DNA of 64,000 nt from Caldithrix sp. (GTDB lineage: Bacteria; Zhuqueibacterota; Zhuqueibacteria; Thermofontimicrobiales; Sulfurfontimicrobiaceae), in NCBI GenBank assembly GCA_020722815.1, contig DYKB01000002.1, forward strand, positions 170,054 through 234,053, read 5' to 3'. The first letter of the stretch is position 1. Every line of letters starts with the position of its first letter. The notes beneath the pieces were generated by a model. The model was not told the DNA's origin, searched no databases, and saw only the letters and a program-made list of their open reading frames with translations. This document shows, piece by piece, positions 1 to 8,821 of this stretch. The translations under genes were made by a program, and so were the position numbers.

Positions 1-1063
1 TCACGTCCGAGGGATCACCACCGGAGCTGCCAACCATCGAGGCATTTTCATAATGGATTTTTCGGGCATCCACTGAAATCAGGCTGTCCTGCGGGCGGGT
101 GCCGCCAAAAAAGTTGGCAACCCCATAAGGCGCCAGCATTTGAATCGATTGCTCCTGAAGCTTTCCGACACCAACAGCCACAATGCAGTCATCTACCCCT
201 TTCCCCTGATTGATTTGCTTTAAAAGCGCTGCTAATTCATCTGGATGGACGATTTTTAGCGCAATATTTTGATTTTTGGCTTTTTTTGTTAAAATCTGGG
301 CTGCCTGCTCCCGTCGTTGGACAACAGGCTCGGAAATGATTACCATTCGGGGATGATACATCATTCCCAGATCAGCATGTAAAATACCTAACGGGCCTGC
401 TCCCATTACCAAAGTAATTCCATCTGATTTTAATCCAAGTCGCACTTCACGCGGGCTATGCAAATCTTTTTTATAAATATGGGGAACATGATTTTGCGCC
501 GCATAGACACATGAAAGTGGTTCGGAAAAAGCTGCTGCAAAGTAGGGGATTTTTTCCGAATTATATGGCATGATGGATTTTGTCTGAATCACTTCTTCGG
601 TTATTAAAATATATTCAGCAAACAGGCCACCCAACGTGTAACCGATGGCAATCCGGTCAATTCCCTCTGCATGATTGGCATAGCGTTCCCGATAATGAAT
701 GGGACTGCTTTTAATTGCCGGCTGCAATACATAATTTTGACCGATTGGAAACTGATTTTTTAGGTTTTTTCCCGCTTTGACGATGGTGACACAGCCTTCA
801 TGGCCAATTGACACCGGCCAGCGTTCAATATCCCACCCATGAAGCCAGGTGTGTTCCTTGCCATTTTCAATAAATTTTCCATCCGAAGCACACCCAAAAA
901 CCGCATCCACCCGGGCCAGCAACTGGTTTTCATTCGGTTCGGGGACTGGAACACGACACAACTGGAGATTTTCAAATCCCTTTCCAGACAGCATCAACGC
1001 ATCCATTTCTTTTGGAATTTGAAGTGGATTCGCTAATTTTTTATATTGTTGAAATTTTGACAT
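1..1063 (-). CDS. Zinc-dependent medium-chain alcohol/sugar dehydrogenase (3' end outside window)
   Basis: The minus-strand frame is open from an ATG at 1063 to the window edge, giving about 354 residues without the C-terminus. A GGAGG ribosome site lies 7 bases upstream (1071-1075). The protein has the medium-chain dehydrogenase layout: an N-terminal GroES-like domain with Cys58 and the GHE motif (His88-Glu89) as likely catalytic zinc ligands, then a Rossmann domain with the motif VMGAGPLG. The usual four-cysteine structural zinc loop is not visible. Such enzymes oxidise alcohols or polyols with NAD(P). The family match is firm; the substrate is unknown. It resembles the SorE/YggP-like branch, but that is only an impression. 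Confidence 0.85.
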   Translation of the reverse strand, partial: MSKFQQYKKLANPLQIPKEMDALMLSGKGFENLQLCRVPVPEPNENQLLARVDAVFGCASDGKFIENGKEHTWLHGWDIERWPVSIGHEGCVTIVKAGKNLKNQFPIGQNYVLQPAIKSSPIHYRERYANHAEGIDRIAIGYTLGGLFAEYILITEEVIQTKSIMPYNSEKIPYFAAAFSEPLSCVYAAQNHVPHIYKKDLHSPREVRLGLKSDGITLVMGAGPLGILHADLGMMYHPRMVIISEPVVQRREQAAQILTKKAKNQNIALKIVHPDELAALLKQINQGKGVDDCIVAVGVGKLQEQSIQMLAPYGVANFFGGTRPQDSLISVDARKIHYENASMVGSSGGDPSDV

Positions 1064-1182
1064 TTTATGTCCTCCATATATTTATCGACAAATCATCATT
1101 ATCGAGAATTTGAAATATAAGGACAAACAGGGGAAATGTCAAGGTTATATTTTGGAAGGGGTCTTATTTTTTTTAAAACGAA

Positions 1183-1209
1183 TTGACTTGCATCGGAAAA
1201 TTTTATAAT
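1183..1209 (+). promoter_or_regulatory. Sigma-70-like promoter for the heparinase-family gene
   Basis: TTGACT at 1183-1188 and TATAAT at 1204-1209 are separated by 15 bases, short of the ideal 17. The pair sits about 130 bases before the start at 1338 in an AT-rich gap. The rest of 1064-1337 shows no gene. Confidence 0.4.
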
Positions 1210-1337
1210 AAAAAAATTCTGGATAAAGCGGCAAATTTTTTATATTATTACTCATATTGCCATTCCATTTATCTCTTTTATTTCGATGGAAATGGTTTAG
1301 AAAATATCATGAGTTACAAAAAGGATTCATAATCAAG

Positions 1338-3566
1338 ATGAACATTTTTTATCCAATCCTGCTGCTATTGCTCTTGGTCTTTTCGTCATTTGTTCTCGCC
1401 CAACTCTCTTTCTCTGATGGTTCTCGTTTAAAGGACGCCAGGTATTTTGAGAATCAGATTAAGAATATCAGTGATGAAGATCTCTTCCGGGCACTTAATC
1501 TCAACCGGCCTGAGCTTACCACAATATTGCTTGCGGTCAGGAAAAGGGATTTTCAGGCTTCTTATAATGCCTGGGCGGCATATTGGCGGGAAAAGCAGCA
1601 GCCGAAGTACATTGTCCAAAATTACCAGCTTCTCATTGATACGGATTTGCTCAAAAGTTATAATGAGGTTCGTGAATATGCTTCGCTGCAACCTGTGGAG
1701 AAAGACACGATCCTGAAGCGCGCTGAGAAAATATTGCAGCACGAAATCTGTCCCTGGGGCGATGTGGTGTTTAAGTTTGGGCCAAGGGTCGATTTCAACC
1801 GGGAGATTGGGAATTCGGCGAAGTATGGTTTCCATTATTGGGGCTGGGCGCGTCCGCTGAACAGTGCTTTTGTTCTCACGGGAAATCAGAAATATCTGGT
1901 CGGGTTTGACGAACTTTTCAATCAGTGGTACGAGCAGCGTAATAGCATTACAGGATTTTTTGAAAAACTTAATGTCGTTTATTATGAACTTGGTTTGGGC
2001 ATACGCAACCGCGTATTCATTGAGCACTACTTATTACCTTTTAATGGACGAACCTGGCAAACGCATGAGCAGATGTTGAAAACAATTCTGGGCGCTGCCC
2101 GATGGCTTTATGAGCTCCAACAGTGGGAAGGGTATCGTCCCGGAAATTGGCAAATTGTGGGATCAGATATGCTGGCACAGATTGCAAGGGTATTTCCGGA
2201 GTTCAGGGAGTCTGCTGCCTGGCTGGATATTGCCTTGCAGCGAATGAAGGAGCACTTGGATGAAGATTTCTTTGCGGATGGTGATCATTCGGAGCGTGCG
2301 CCACGAAATTATACGTTGTTGACATACCTGAGTTATCGTAACCTCCATTACCTGCTTCATGCGTATAATGTCCGAACGGACTTTGCTCACCAAATTCGCG
2401 AGTCGATGGGGAAGACCATCGATTGGTGGCTGGCGATGCTCGCACCCACCGGTGAGGTTCCGGCAATCAATGATAGTCATCGTGGATTATTTCCGCTTGG
2501 CATTCTTCAGGATGGTGCGGAATTTTATCAGAAACCCGAAGTTAACGGGATTCTTAAAAATTTGTTCGGAGTTGAAGTGAATGAATCAATTCAATTTCCG
2601 CCTTTTACCTCGCGTCACTTACCAGCTTCAGGATTCACCATTATGCGAAGTGACTGGACCCGGAATGCGCGCTATATGAATATCAATTATGGCAAGTTCA
2701 GTGGATTCCATACGCACAATGACCTGCTGGATTTTGAGATTTATGCTTACGGCAAGGCACTGGCAGTTGATGCCGGATTGGCGTTGACTTATGACGATCC
2801 ACAATATATTTCATGGTATCAATCATCGCCCGCACATAACATGGTTGTCGTGAATGATGAAAATATGGAACGGAAAGATATCGAGGGGGAAAATGTGGCC
2901 TGGCATTCACTTGATTCAGTTGAATTTTTTGCTGCAGCGCATCGCGGATATACAAAATTTGGTGTCCATCATCGCCGATACATTGTATTTATAAAACCAC
3001 GATATTGGGTGGTTTTTGATCGATTAAACTGCAAGCAGGAAGGGAACACGCTCTCCTGGTATTTTCACTCCCCAACACACCTCATTCCTTCCGGGTTGGG
3101 ATTTCAAAGTTCATCTTTTCCTGGAATTCTTGTTCTTCCAGCCAATGCGGGTCTTAATACGCGAACCGGGAAAGGATTCGCCTCAAGTACCGATGACCTG
3201 ACACCGGGGAAAACACAGGAAATTGACTGGATTGCATTTGAACAGAAAACCGCCGCCGCATCTATCTGCGAATTCAATATACTGCTTTATCCCTTCCGTT
3301 CGAAAGCGCCCGAGCTCGAGTTTACCGGAAATTCTGCATACGATGTGGTCAGGACATCTGAATTCACCGATCATTTGTATCTTTCTGCCGCTTATTATGA
3401 TGATGGAGAAGTGGCCACCGATGCCGTTTTTCTCTTCATTCATGAAAATGCAAATGGAACAATGACATTCAGTCTCATCGAGGGCACCTATTTGAATTAC
3501 AAAGGAAAAAATGTGTGGTTTTCGCCCACCAAATCCTCGACAGAAGGGCGTTTTTCGCGGGAATAA
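1338..3566 (+). CDS. Secreted heparinase II/III-family polysaccharide lyase
   Basis: I chose the ATG at 1338 because it begins a clear signal peptide (hydrophobic core, then VLAQ at residues 20-23). A longer frame from a TTG at 1257 would put 27 charged residues in front of it. The mature protein of about 720 residues has an alpha-helical toroid (roughly residues 60-400) and a beta-sheet C-terminal half with the family's motif GFHTHNDLLDFEIYAYG, where a His and an Asp are metal or catalytic positions. Heparinase II/III-like enzymes cleave uronic-acid polysaccharides such as heparin, heparan or alginate by beta-elimination in the periplasm or outside the cell. The neighbouring dehydrogenase could belong to the same sugar pathway, but it is divergent and the link is inference. 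The exact substrate cannot be told. Confidence 0.85.
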   Translation: MNIFYPILLLLLLVFSSFVLAQLSFSDGSRLKDARYFENQIKNISDEDLFRALNLNRPELTTILLAVRKRDFQASYNAWAAYWREKQQPKYIVQNYQLLIDTDLLKSYNEVREYASLQPVEKDTILKRAEKILQHEICPWGDVVFKFGPRVDFNREIGNSAKYGFHYWGWARPLNSAFVLTGNQKYLVGFDELFNQWYEQRNSITGFFEKLNVVYYELGLGIRNRVFIEHYLLPFNGRTWQTHEQMLKTILGAARWLYELQQWEGYRPGNWQIVGSDMLAQIARVFPEFRESAAWLDIALQRMKEHLDEDFFADGDHSERAPRNYTLLTYLSYRNLHYLLHAYNVRTDFAHQIRESMGKTIDWWLAMLAPTGEVPAINDSHRGLFPLGILQDGAEFYQKPEVNGILKNLFGVEVNESIQFPPFTSRHLPASGFTIMRSDWTRNARYMNINYGKFSGFHTHNDLLDFEIYAYGKALAVDAGLALTYDDPQYISWYQSSPAHNMVVVNDENMERKDIEGENVAWHSLDSVEFFAAAHRGYTKFGVHHRRYIVFIKPRYWVVFDRLNCKQEGNTLSWYFHSPTHLIPSGLGFQSSSFPGILVLPANAGLNTRTGKGFASSTDDLTPGKTQEIDWIAFEQKTAAASICEFNILLYPFRSKAPELEFTGNSAYDVVRTSEFTDHLYLSAAYYDDGEVATDAVFLFIHENANGTMTFSLIEGTYLNYKGKNVWFSPTKSSTEGRFSRE

Positions 3567-3837
3567 AGTAAATTGGGCGATTGGCTAAAGCAAAATTATG
3601 TATGACCTTACATCTACAAATAATTGAAACAACGTGTAAACTTAAGATGAGAAATGATATAAACGTAACTTTTAAAAATTTAATAACTTAAGGCCAATAG
3701 CCAAAAGACAAACACTCGATCTCAAATAATTTCTGTCAATTGGATTCTATCATTTCCGAATTAATAAAAATCTGCTATTCCTGGCAAGATAAATTGTTCA
3801 CATTCTTAAAATTTTTGAAACGAAATTCATTTTTTCC
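3567..3837. other. Intergenic stretch, no gene seen
   Basis: AT-rich DNA after the heparinase gene. I see no convincing open frame or RNA structure here. Confidence 0.5.
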
Positions 3838-3866
3838 TTGACATTTAGCCTAAAAAGTGATATTAA
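3838..3866 (+). promoter_or_regulatory. Sigma-70 promoter upstream of comM
   Basis: TTGACA (3838-3843), 17 bases, then TATTAA (3861-3866): a near-consensus promoter. Transcription from about 3873 would give a 160-base leader to comM that contains the GC-rich repeat at 3873-3970. Confidence 0.6.
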
Positions 3867-3872
3867 ATGCGC

Positions 3873-3970
3873 ATGGGGCAGAGAGCATAGTGCATAGCGC
3901 AGAACACAGAGCGTTTTTAGAGAGACGCTATGCGCTCTGCCCACGCGCACCATGCTCTCTGCGCTATGCA
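3873..3970. repeat. Palindromic GC-rich leader repeat
   Basis: Words such as GCAGAGAGCATAG, GCATAGCGCAG and their complements (GCGCACCATGCTCTCTGCG, AGACGCTATGCGCTCTGCC) face each other around a short T-rich loop near 3915. The transcript would fold into a long imperfect hairpin in the comM leader. It may be a mobile palindromic repeat or a leader structure. Confidence 0.55.
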
Positions 3971-4031
3971 ATTTTTCCTAACTCATCTGAACGTGTAAAA
4001 ACATTCTAGCCACGAAAGGACTCCGGGAATT

Positions 4032-5573
4032 ATGCTTGGAAAGGTTCTGAGTGCTTCAGTGCTGGGAATTGATGCTTATTTAGTCGATGTCGAGGCGCAT
4101 CTGGATTCGCAATTGCCGGGCTTTGCCACGGTTGGATTACCCGATGGTGCCGTAAAAGAGTCAAAAGAACGGGTGACCGCAGCGATTAAAAATTCTGGTT
4201 TTCCTTTTCCGAATCAGCGAATAATCGTGAATCTCGCGCCGGCAGATATTAAGAAGGAAGGTTCCGCATTTGATTTGCCCATAGCGGTCGGAATTTTAGC
4301 AGCCAAAGGTGTGGTTGCTGAGGAAAAATTACAGGATTATGTGCTTCTCGGCGAGCTCTCGCTTGATGGCAGCTTGCGGCCCTGTAAAGGAGTTTTACCA
4401 ATTGCGGTCGCCCTTAAGAAGGAGAATATTAAAGGCTTGATTGTCCCGCGTGAAAATGCCCGGGAAGCTGCCATGGCCGATGGCTTGGCGGTCTATCCAC
4501 TCAATAACCTGATTGAAACGGTGGACTTCCTGAATGATGCTACGCGCCCAACGCCATTTACAATAGATCTGGACGAAGTTTTTTCGCAAAGCCGTACTTA
4601 TCAAATCGATTTTGAAGATGTTAAGGGCCAGGAACATGTCAAGCGTTCTTTGGAAGTCGCTGCCGCCGGTGGTCACAATATTTTACTCATTGGTCCACCA
4701 GGTTCGGGCAAAACAATGTTGGCGAAACGTCTTCCCACGATTTTACCCGATTTAACGCTGGAGGAAGCGCTGGAAACCACCAAAATCTACTCGGTAGCTG
4801 GCTATTTACCACCCGATACGGCCTTGATAGCGACCCGGCCTTTTCGTTCGCCACACCACACCATCAGTGATGCCGGCTTGATCGGCGGCGGGCAAATTCC
4901 ACATCCTGGTGAAGTCAGTCTGGCGCATCATGGCGTGCTATTCCTGGATGAATTACCTGAATTCCGAAAAAATGTGCTGGAAGTTCTGCGCCAGCCATTG
5001 GAAGATGGTAGGGTAACGATTTCGCGGGCAATGCTTTCGCTGACTTATCCTGCCGAGTTTATGTTGGCAGCAGCCATGAATCCCTGTCCGTGTGGGTATG
5101 CGACGGATCCGACGCATGAATGTTCGTGTACTCCGCCGATAATCCAGCGTTATTTGTCTAAAATTTCAGGGCCTTTACTGGATCGTATCGATATTCATGT
5201 CGAAGTGCCGGCTGTAAAATATCAGGAACTTTCTGGCCGTGTGAAGGGTGAAACATCGGTAAAAATTCGTGAACGAATAATTGTGGCCCGTGATATTCAA
5301 TTAAAAAGATTTACCGGCCGGAAAAATATTTTCTGCAACGCCCGCATGACTGCCAAAGATATCCGAGCTTATTGCAAAATCGATTCACAAGGTGAAGAAT
5401 TATTAAAAATTGCCATTACGCGCCTGGGATTATCGGCCCGGGCTTATGATCGTATCTTAAAAGTCAGTCGGACTATTGCGGATCTGGCTGGAACAGAAGA
5501 TATTAAACCTGAACATGTCAGTGAAGCGATTCAATATCGGAGTCTTGATCGGTTTATGGGCGTTGTCAGATAA
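4032..5573 (+). CDS. comM: YifB/ComM family Mg-chelatase-like AAA+ ATPase
   Basis: The 513-residue protein has the full family length. Residues 1-190 form the ComM N-terminal (LonC-like) domain; an AAA+ core follows with Walker A GPPGSGKT at 221-228 and Walker B around [12 protein letters not shown] cysteine cluster (NPCPCGY, then HECSC) and the Mg-chelatase C-terminal domain complete it. ComM is a hexameric helicase that promotes branch migration during integration of transformed DNA in Vibrio and relatives; the gene is widespread also in species not known to be competent. ATG at 4032 has a weak AAAGGA upstream. The downstream STAS gene is 60 bases away and may be cotranscribed. Confidence 0.95.
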   Translation: MLGKVLSASVLGIDAYLVDVEAHLDSQLPGFATVGLPDGAVKESKERVTAAIKNSGFPFPNQRIIVNLAPADIKKEGSAFDLPIAVGILAAKGVVAEEKLQDYVLLGELSLDGSLRPCKGVLPIAVALKKENIKGLIVPRENAREAAMADGLAVYPLNNLIETVDFLNDATRPTPFTIDLDEVFSQSRTYQIDFEDVKGQEHVKRSLEVAAAGGHNILLIGPPGSGKTMLAKRLPTILPDLTLEEALETTKIYSVAGYLPPDTALIATRPFRSPHHTISDAGLIGGGQIPHPGEVSLAHHGVLFLDELPEFRKNVLEVLRQPLEDGRVTISRAMLSLTYPAEFMLAAAMNPCPCGYATDPTHECSCTPPIIQRYLSKISGPLLDRIDIHVEVPAVKYQELSGRVKGETSVKIRERIIVARDIQLKRFTGRKNIFCNARMTAKDIRAYCKIDSQGEELLKIAITRLGLSARAYDRILKVSRTIADLAGTEDIKPEHVSEAIQYRSLDRFMGVVR

Positions 5574-5633
5574 GTATCAAAACAAAATTAACAATCTCAA
5601 TTTTACCACATTTGCATCTAAAGAGGCATTTTT

Positions 5634-5978
5634 ATGGATTTTAAAACAATTTCAGTTCGTGAGCAGCATGGTTACAAAATTGTTGAAGTTCTCGAAAAAC
5701 GAATCTATCTTTCAATCACTGAAATTTTTAAGGAGGAATTAATCGCTCTGATCGAACAGGGTAATTTAAAAATAGTTGTCGATTTACGGCGCGTGGAAGT
5801 TATCAACAGCGCCGGCTTGGGTGTTTTAATTTTAGCACGTGATGTTTTAATCAAGCGGGAAGGTGTCATTAAATTGACAAATTTGCAGCAATTGCTCTCG
5901 GATATTTTCTCTCGAATGAAGCTGGATATGTTATTTAAAATTTATAAATCAAATGAAGAGGCGGTAGCTGAAGAATAA
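5634..5978 (+). CDS. STAS-domain anti-sigma factor antagonist (SpoIIAA/RsbV-like)
   Basis: This 114-residue protein is a single STAS domain. The phosphorylation loop is VINSAGLGVL, with Ser59 as the expected target of an RsbW-type kinase. AAAGAGG lies 7 bases before the ATG. Proteins of this family bind and sequester anti-sigma kinases when unphosphorylated. A candidate partner kinase is in this window at 12933-13391, but 7 kb away, so pairing is only a suggestion. It may be cotranscribed with comM. Confidence 0.9.
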   Translation: MDFKTISVREQHGYKIVEVLEKRIYLSITEIFKEELIALIEQGNLKIVVDLRRVEVINSAGLGVLILARDVLIKREGVIKLTNLQQLLSDIFSRMKLDMLFKIYKSNEEAVAEE

Positions 5979-6029
5979 TAGGGTGACCAATCAGAAATTA
6001 TAATTTGAAAATTGTTTGAAGATTTCACA

Positions 6030-6212
6030 AAAAAAAAACCCTGCACAATGAAGGGTTTAAACAGAGCCCGTGTTTATCACGGTGGGTGCTTACCTGAACG
6101 CTTTTTACTTCCACTTGAAAGAGGCCTGTAATACACGCCCAGAGCTAAGCTCCCATATTATAGTTGTTAGGTCTGTATAAACGTAACATCATTAATGCAG
6201 GGCTTTTAGTTT
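6030..6212 (-). ncRNA. ssrS: Structured RNA, probable 6S RNA
   Basis: The ends pair strongly: CCCTGCA at 6039-6045 with TGCAGGG at 6196-6202, extended by AATGA/TCATT and by GTTTAAACAG (6055-6064) with CTGTATAAAC, which matches except for one A-A mismatch. Inside, a bubble holds one hairpin on each side (CCGTG..CACGG near 6069-6083; GAGCTAAGCTC near 6142-6152), and a terminal arm ends near 6101-6122. A long closing stem, central bubble and apical arm in about 165-180 nt is the 6S RNA plan. The minus strand is preferred because the closing stem is followed there by ten U residues and preceded by a promoter. On this reading the RNA binds the housekeeping RNA polymerase holoenzyme. Identity rests on hand folding only. 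Confidence 0.55.
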
Positions 6213-6219
6213 ATAAGCT

Positions 6220-6249
6220 TAATAAAAGGAATTTTTTTACAAAAGTCAA
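6220..6249 (-). promoter_or_regulatory. Promoter of the 6S-like RNA
   Basis: Read on the minus strand, TTGACT (6244-6249) and TTATTA (6220-6225) are 18 bases apart and lie just upstream of the RNA's closing stem. Confidence 0.5.
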
Positions 6250-6330
6250 GTGAAAAATTATTTCGAATTGCTTTTTGGTTGCAGAAAATTTGTATCCGTT
6301 CACAGGTGTGATTAAATAAAAGCTATGGTC

Positions 6331-6355
6331 ATGCCCGACTGTTTTTATCGGGCAT
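6331..6355. repeat. Short REP-like hairpin
   Basis: ATGCCCGA (6331-6338) and TCGGGCAT (6348-6355) form an 8-bp stem with a 9-base loop. The remainder of the 6250-6515 gap shows no gene. Confidence 0.5.
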
Positions 6356-6515
6356 CCATTTGCCGAAAGAAATATGGATTATCGCCCAAAACATGCGGGA
6401 ATGACTGTGTCGCTCCATCCAATGAACGGTTACAATGATTCTTAATTAATTTTAAATTTTTCACGCTATTATAACCTTTTTACAAAAAAATATTATTTAA
6501 ATCAAGGCTTGATTA

Positions 6516-7292
6516 ATGGAATTTTGTGTTTTAGCCTCCGGAAGTAATGGAAATGCAATCTATCTTCGTTCAACTCAGTCTGGAAAAGCCATCCTTTTGG
6601 ATTGTGGCATTTCGCATCGTCAATTAAAAAACCGACTTGAAGCACGAAATCGAAATCTCGCTGAGGTTTCAGCTATTTTTTTGACGCATGAACACAGCGA
6701 TCACGTTCGCGGTCTGAATGTTACCCAAAAATATTATCAAATTCCATTTTTTCTCACTCGGGGCACCTGGACCGGCCTGCGGAATAAATCGCATTTGGTT
6801 GATTTTCAATTATTGAATCCAACAGAACAGATTCTTTGGGAAGATTTCAAAATTGAACCAATCCTGAAATCGCACGATGCGATAGAGCCAGTTGCTTTTA
6901 ATGTTTCTTTAAATGGTTTTCAACTACTTTATGCAACGGATTTTGGTATGCCGAATCCAGCCTTGCTTTCCCGAATAAAAACGGCTGATGTTTTGATTTT
7001 TGAAATGAACTATGATAAATTGATGCTTGAAACAGGGCCCTATCCGGAATATTTGAAATTGCGGATCCAATCTGATCAGGGACATATTTCGAATGCGGAT
7101 TCGATGGCGATGATTCAGGAATATGCCAAGCCGGAGCTAAAATTTTTTATTGCCGGGCACATCAGTGAAAATAATAATCATCCGATAATTGTTCAGCGCG
7201 AAATTGAGCAGATGCTTGCCAAACGCGGGGATTTAAATCCCGAAGTCATCATCGCCTCCAGATATGAAGCGACAGAACTGTTTTGTCTTTAA
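6516..7292 (+). CDS. MBL-fold metallo-hydrolase of the YycJ/WalJ type
   Basis: A 258-residue metallo-beta-lactamase fold enzyme with the opening MEFCVLASGSNGNA typical of the YycJ/WalJ group and the metal motif THEHSDH (His58, His60, Asp62, His63). Family members bind two zinc ions and are thought to be nucleases linked to DNA repair or cell-wall signalling; the Bacillus member sits in the walRK operon, but no such two-component genes are here. ATG at 6516 has only a weak AAGG ribosome site. A glycosyltransferase gene starts 40 bases downstream in the same direction. Confidence 0.9.
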   Translation: MEFCVLASGSNGNAIYLRSTQSGKAILLDCGISHRQLKNRLEARNRNLAEVSAIFLTHEHSDHVRGLNVTQKYYQIPFFLTRGTWTGLRNKSHLVDFQLLNPTEQILWEDFKIEPILKSHDAIEPVAFNVSLNGFQLLYATDFGMPNPALLSRIKTADVLIFEMNYDKLMLETGPYPEYLKLRIQSDQGHISNADSMAMIQEYAKPELKFFIAGHISENNNHPIIVQREIEQMLAKRGDLNPEVIIASRYEATELFCL

Positions 7293-7332
7293 TATGCGGC
7301 TCAACCAATTTCAGAATTAGCGTATTTAAAAT

Positions 7333-8412
7333 ATGAAAAATCTTCTGTTTTACATTTCCGGTCATGGATATGGCCATGCCACCCGCTCAATTGAGGTTAT
7401 TAAAAAATTAATTATTCATGAAAATTATCATTGTTTTATCAAAACCAGTGCCCCTGAGTGGTTATTTAGGGCAAATCTTGATGCAAATTATACCTATTCT
7501 TTTTTAGTAAACGATATTGGCACACTCCAGGACGATTGGCTGCACGTTGATAAAAAAAGTTCGCTCGCTGCTTTTCAAAAATTATGGGCGAATCGACACA
7601 ATATGATTGAAAATGAATTGAATTTTATTAAAACATATCAAATTAATCTCATTTTTGGCGATATCCCGCCTTTGGCTTTTGAAATTGCCGCAGCCGCTGG
7701 TTTACCTGCTATTGCCATGAGTAATTTTAGCTGGGATTGGATTTATCAGCCATATTTAACTGATTTTTCTGGATTTAATTCATTGATTGAATCAATTCGA
7801 TGTGCCTATCATAAAGCCGATTTATTGCTACGATTGCCGTTTTATGGTGAAATGACAGCCTTTAAAAAGATAGTCGATATTCCATTGGTTGCCCGATTGG
7901 CACAATTTTCAAAAGAACACGTCCGGCAAATTCTTCAAAAGCATGGATTTCGAAATAAACCTTTGATTTTAATCGCATTGCGTAAAGAAGACCTGAAACG
8001 AATTGACAGGAATCGACTTAAACGATTAAATGCCTTTACTTTTTTGACATTCGACGATTGTTATGCCATAGATGAGAACTTTTTTCAGATTCCGCAGGAT
8101 TTGATTCCATTTCAGGAAATTGTTCATGCGGCTGATATCGTTATCTCAAAATTAGGCTACGGAATCGTTTCGGAGTGTATTGCGAATCAAGCGCCCTTAT
8201 TGTTTACCGAAAGATTTGATTTTCAGGAATATGAAGTTTTAAAAAAGGGAATATTGGAACAGGGCCTAGGACAGTATGTTCCGCTAATGGATTTTTTAGC
8301 CGGCAATTGGGAATCTTATATTCAGAAAATTTTGGATAGACCGCCACGAGGTGAAATAATGCAATCGAATGGGGCCGCGGTGGCAGTGAAGAAGATTCGT
8401 GAATATTTATAG
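7333..8412 (+). CDS. Glycosyltransferase-like protein (MurG/GT-B related)
   Basis: The 359-residue protein begins with a beta strand and the motif ISGHGYGHATRS (residues 8-19), known from the glycosyltransferase-like domain found alone or fused to sugar kinases such as L-arabinokinase. The C-terminal half contains the loop IVISKLGYGIVSECIANQAPLLF, which matches the nucleotide-sugar binding region of GT-B enzymes (compare MurG). It is soluble, with no signal peptide. It probably moves or senses a sugar nucleotide; donor and acceptor are unknown. It may be cotranscribed with the upstream hydrolase. Confidence 0.75.
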   Translation: MKNLLFYISGHGYGHATRSIEVIKKLIIHENYHCFIKTSAPEWLFRANLDANYTYSFLVNDIGTLQDDWLHVDKKSSLAAFQKLWANRHNMIENELNFIKTYQINLIFGDIPPLAFEIAAAAGLPAIAMSNFSWDWIYQPYLTDFSGFNSLIESIRCAYHKADLLLRLPFYGEMTAFKKIVDIPLVARLAQFSKEHVRQILQKHGFRNKPLILIALRKEDLKRIDRNRLKRLNAFTFLTFDDCYAIDENFFQIPQDLIPFQEIVHAADIVISKLGYGIVSECIANQAPLLFTERFDFQEYEVLKKGILEQGLGQYVPLMDFLAGNWESYIQKILDRPPRGEIMQSNGAAVAVKKIREYL

Positions 8413-8449
8413 CTGGAAATAAAGTTGTGGTTCACGCCTGTAAACTTTT

Positions 8450-8619
8450 TAATTAGAGTCTGTCCGAAAATACTAAGACCTGTCATTGCGAGGTGTTTTT
8501 TGCCGCAGCCTGTTTTTTAGGCTCGCAATCCCGTCGTTAAGCAGCGGAGATTGCTTCGACGCACAAAACGCTCCTCGCAATGACAGATCCGGATGTGTTT
8601 TTGGACAGACACTAATTAA
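8450..8619. repeat. Palindromic repeat family 1, copy A
   Basis: Ends AATTAGAGTCTGTCCG and GGACAGACACTAATTA are inverted copies, and GTCATTGCGAGG inside is mirrored by CCTCGCAATGAC. The element lies 37 bases after the glycosyltransferase stop. Further copies are at 38979, 40687, 43990, 53524 and 56311. Confidence 0.85.
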
Positions 8620-8760
8620 GTAAAACCTGCCCTCACTCTAACCCTCTCCCAGAGGGAGAGGGAATTGCTACGCCACACCCACAAAAAGATGGTTCGAATG
8701 CGGGCTTTGCGCGTGGTCTAAAAATGAATCATGAAAATAATAAAAAAAAGTGTCCGGTAG
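8620..8760. repeat. Palindromic repeat family 3, left-truncated copy
   Basis: Contains CCTGCCCTCACTCTAACC and CTCTCCCAGAGGGAGAG, ending in AAAAAAAGTGTCCGGTAG. The right end matches the terminal repeat of the intact copy at 36634-36782; the left terminal repeat is missing where family 1 abuts. Confidence 0.65.
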
Positions 8761-8821
8761 CAAAAATCGTGGTGCTGTTGAATTACCGAAAGATGAAATT
8801 ATACTGCACTTTTAGTCGATT

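Noticed and set aside
1428..2027. Long open frame (199 codons) on the minus strand
   Set aside because: It lies wholly inside the heparinase-family gene on the other strand and its translation has no recognisable motif; the gene on the plus strand has a signal peptide and family motifs.
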